Assembly (NCBI GenBank): GCA_050331095.1
Contig: JBHJHE010000005.1
Location: forward strand, 1 to 64,000
Reading direction: 5' to 3'
Length of the DNA: 64,000 nt
DNA from: MED-G105 sp050331095
Lineage (GTDB): Bacteria; Pseudomonadota; Alphaproteobacteria; Caulobacterales; Parvularculaceae
Under the pieces are notes generated by a model, which was not told the origin of the DNA, made no database searches, and saw nothing but the letters and a program-made list of their open reading frames with translations. Shown piece after piece: positions 62,165-64,000 of this stretch (position 1 is its first letter; each line of letters starts with the position of its first letter). A program made the translations under genes and the position numbers.

Positions 62165-63058
62165 ATGAGTGTGAATAACAATATCGCCGCGCCGGCGAAC
62201 GCGGCGGCGATCGATAGATTGATGACCCAGCGAGATGTCCTTCAGGCGCGCGTCGATGATCTCAAAGAGCGTTTAATCTTGGCGCGTCGGGACGGCAATG
62301 CGCGGATTGCGTCGCTCAAGGCCAAACTTGAGGAGGTGCGACAGGCCAACGCCGCGCGGAACGCCAGGGCGGGCGCGCAAATCGAGGAGCTTAAGAACAA
62401 ACTGCAAGCCGTGCGGGCGGACGCAGCAGGCAAGATCAAGGCGGTTCAGGAAATCGACGCGGTGGAGCACAACACGGCCGCGACGATGGATTCGTTCTTC
62501 AAGGCGATCGACGACGAAACGCCTTATCTCATGTTCGCCGAGGCGCTGAGCGAAAAACTTGCGTCCGCGGGCGTTTCCTTCGACGGTAAGACTGTCGCCG
62601 ACATGGGGACGGGGCCGGGGCTTGTGCTTCGTCAGATTATCGGGTCCGCGTCTCCGGCCGCCGTTTCCGGCTATGATTTCTCGGCGACCGCCCTTGAGCA
62701 TGCGCAGTCGGTCATGCCTCGCGCGACATTCGCCGTCGGGAACATATACACAAGGCCGGAAAGTCGGTTCGATATCGTTCTTTGCACTGAGGTTCTTGAA
62801 CATCTCGAGAAACCTCGCCTTGCGCTCGAAAACGTTCTCGCCGCCGTAGGTCCGCGCGGTCAAGCGATCCTCACCGTGCCGGACGGCCGACTTGATCAGT
62901 CGGGATACCATATAAATTTCTGGAGCGCGGAGAGCTGGCGGAACTTCATCATGGCTGAGGCCGGCGGTTTCGACGCCGAATTCGATCAATTTCAGTTCAA
63001 CCCGAAGCATCCTCGCGCCGTCAGCAACATCGCGATTCTGACCCGCCTGAACGACTAG
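62165..63058 (+). CDS. Coiled-coil methyltransferase
   Basis: 297 aa. Residues ~15-105 are a long coiled coil (RLMTQRDVLQARVDDLKERLIL then ASLKAKLEEVRQANAARN), then a class I SAM methyltransferase: KTVADMGTGPGLVLRQIIG (motif I), GYDFSATALEHAQ, a DIVLCTEVLEHLEKPRLALENVL block typical of the methyltransferase-11 family, and ILTVPDGRLDQSGYHINFW. The start follows AAGGGGAAG. Pairing with a coiled-coil glycosyltransferase recalls the WbdA-WbdD system that caps and measures O-antigen chains; that analogy is inference. Confidence 0.8.
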   Translation: MSVNNNIAAPANAAAIDRLMTQRDVLQARVDDLKERLILARRDGNARIASLKAKLEEVRQANAARNARAGAQIEELKNKLQAVRADAAGKIKAVQEIDAVEHNTAATMDSFFKAIDDETPYLMFAEALSEKLASAGVSFDGKTVADMGTGPGLVLRQIIGSASPAAVSGYDFSATALEHAQSVMPRATFAVGNIYTRPESRFDIVLCTEVLEHLEKPRLALENVLAAVGPRGQAILTVPDGRLDQSGYHINFWSAESWRNFIMAEAGGFDAEFDQFQFNPKHPRAVSNIAILTRLND

Positions 63059-63096
63059 AGCATTCCGTTTTCTGATTGAATCAGTCGGATGCTCTA
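63056..63096. repeat. Palindromic intergenic repeat
   Basis: Outer arms TAGAGCAT (63056-63063) and ATGCTCTA (63089-63096) are perfect complements, and an inner palindrome CTGATT-G-AATCAG lies at 63072-63084. The whole forms a long hairpin after the methyltransferase stop. It resembles the REP-like palindromes scattered in alphaproteobacterial genomes and may also terminate transcription between the convergent genes. A single copy is visible in this window. Confidence 0.6.
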
Positions 63097-63182
63097 GATT
63101 CTAGGGTTTGAGCGCCTGAGACGGTCTTCGCCCGATCCAGGACGAACGCCCGGCGCTCTAGGCCCGGCGGTTGTGGCGGCCG

Positions 63183-64000
63183 TCAGAGGCCGAACTCCCG
63201 ACCGATGATATCGACGATTTTGTCCGCGCTGTCGCCGTCGCCGTATTCGGCGATCTCGCGCCGCGGCTGGTAGTTTTCCGTGGACCATAAACGGTTCCAG
63301 CCGTGGGTAATGGTCTCCACCCACTCGGTCTCGCTGCGCATGGTGACGCAGGGAACGCCCGCGAAATAGGCTTCTTTCTGCAACCCGCCCGAGTCTGTAC
63401 AGACAAGCGCCGCCCCCTTGAGAAGCGCCAGCATGTCGATATAGCCGACCGGGTCGATCACGCGCATGTCGCCGCCGGAGAAGGGCTCCAGGCCGTGTCG
63501 TTCGAGCGCGCCCTTCGTGCGCGGATGAAGCGGCAGGACAATGGGCTGTGTCCCCGAAAGCTCCAAAAGAAAGTCCCGCGCACGGCGGAGCGCTTCTTTC
63601 GTATCGGTATTCTCCGCTCGGTGAAGGGTCGCAAGCCCGTACGGCCCGTCACCAAGGCCAAGATCAGCGCGGATCGTCGAGCGTTCCTCCGCGATCGGCG
63701 CAAGAGCCTTCGTCACGTCGTACATCAGATCGCCGGTCGCGTAGACGCCCCTGGTTATCCCTTCTCGCTCCAGATTGGCGACGGCGAGTTTGGTCGGACA
63801 CATCAGAAGAGACGAGATATGATCCGTCAGCACCCGGTTTATTTCCTCGGGCATCGCGCGGTTGAACGACCTGAGCCCGGCCTCGATGTGCACGACCGGA
63901 ATTTCGAGTTTCGACGCCGCCAGCGCGCCGGCGAGCGTGGAGTTCGTGTCGCCGAAGACAACCATCGCGTCCGGGCGATCGTCGAGCAGCACCGTTTCGA
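63183..64000 (-). CDS. wecB: UDP-N-acetylglucosamine 2-epimerase, 5' part beyond the window
   Basis: Non-hydrolysing 2-epimerase converting UDP-GlcNAc to UDP-ManNAc for surface polysaccharide. The visible C-terminal ~270 aa include VVFGDTNSTLAGALAAS, HIEAGLRSFNRAMPEEINRVLTD, LHRAENTD, PLHPRTKGALE, and TDSGGLQKEAYFAGVPCVTMR with EWVETI, all WecB signatures. The gene continues past the right end of the window, so the start is not seen. It is convergent with the methyltransferase and belongs to the polysaccharide cluster. Confidence 0.95.
   Translation of the reverse strand, partial: ETVLLDDRPDAMVVFGDTNSTLAGALAASKLEIPVVHIEAGLRSFNRAMPEEINRVLTDHISSLLMCPTKLAVANLEREGITRGVYATGDLMYDVTKALAPIAEERSTIRADLGLGDGPYGLATLHRAENTDTKEALRRARDFLLELSGTQPIVLPLHPRTKGALERHGLEPFSGGDMRVIDPVGYIDMLALLKGAALVCTDSGGLQKEAYFAGVPCVTMRSETEWVETITHGWNRLWSTENYQPRREIAEYGDGDSADKIVDIIGREFGL

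Noticed and set aside
1..64000. CRISPR array, rRNA operon or intact prophage
   Set aside because: No evenly spaced direct repeats, no rRNA-like stretch, and only isolated phage-type and transposase fragments were found.

Overview
The window is GC-rich chromosomal DNA from a Gram-negative alphaproteobacterium. LpxC and BamD show a diderm envelope. A perfect TTAA-N7-TTAA CtrA-type box lies upstream of ftsZ, and the division cluster continues ftsZ-lpxC-bamD-recN-ligA; both point to the CtrA-regulated alphaproteobacteria (Caulobacterales, Parvularculales, Rhodobacterales or relatives). I cannot assign a genus from sequence alone.

Region 1 (1-25.1 kb, all on +) is an almost complete dcw cluster: mraZ-rsmH-ftsL-ftsI-murE-murF-mraY-murD-ftsW-murG-murC-murB-ddl-ftsQ-ftsA-ftsZ, followed by lpxC-bamD-recN-ligA. 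Many stops and starts overlap. Three oddities stand out: the transpeptidase KTG box of FtsI reads KTA, murG has no usable in-frame start, and ftsZ has its own regulatory interval with the CtrA box.

Region 2 (25.1-33.7 kb) is mostly on the minus strand: a periplasmic beta-lactamase-fold serine hydrolase, an M24 aminopeptidase P, a frameshifted XRE-type repressor, prmA and a UvrD/PcrA helicase. Then come a yegP-like gene on + with a clear terminator, an unknown secreted protein, and a tRNA with anticodon CAU.

Region 3 (33.7-64 kb) is accessory and mosaic, beginning just 3' of the tRNA with what looks like an integrase fragment. It encodes surface-polysaccharide functions: several GT4-type glycosyltransferases (one in two pieces on opposite strands, one with two tandem domains), an ABC-exporter-like membrane protein without an ATPase domain, two methyltransferases, a DUF2793 phage-tail-type protein and the start of WecB.

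Its core (41.5-58.8 kb) looks like an acylation machine built on the logic of the Dlt (D-alanylation) pathway. It has an MBOAT O-acyltransferase, a 35-residue single-helix protein ending in FIYQNF (like the acyl-relay peptide DltX), an SGNH protein, a free acyl carrier protein, two AMP-forming ligases and an aminotransferase. Attached are large SGNH-like and deacetylase-like modules that occur twice, once fused and once as separate genes. Four genes of this core carry in-frame stop codons with clearly coding sequence on both sides, so the system is either decaying by nonsense mutation or read through. This core is the most interesting part of the window.
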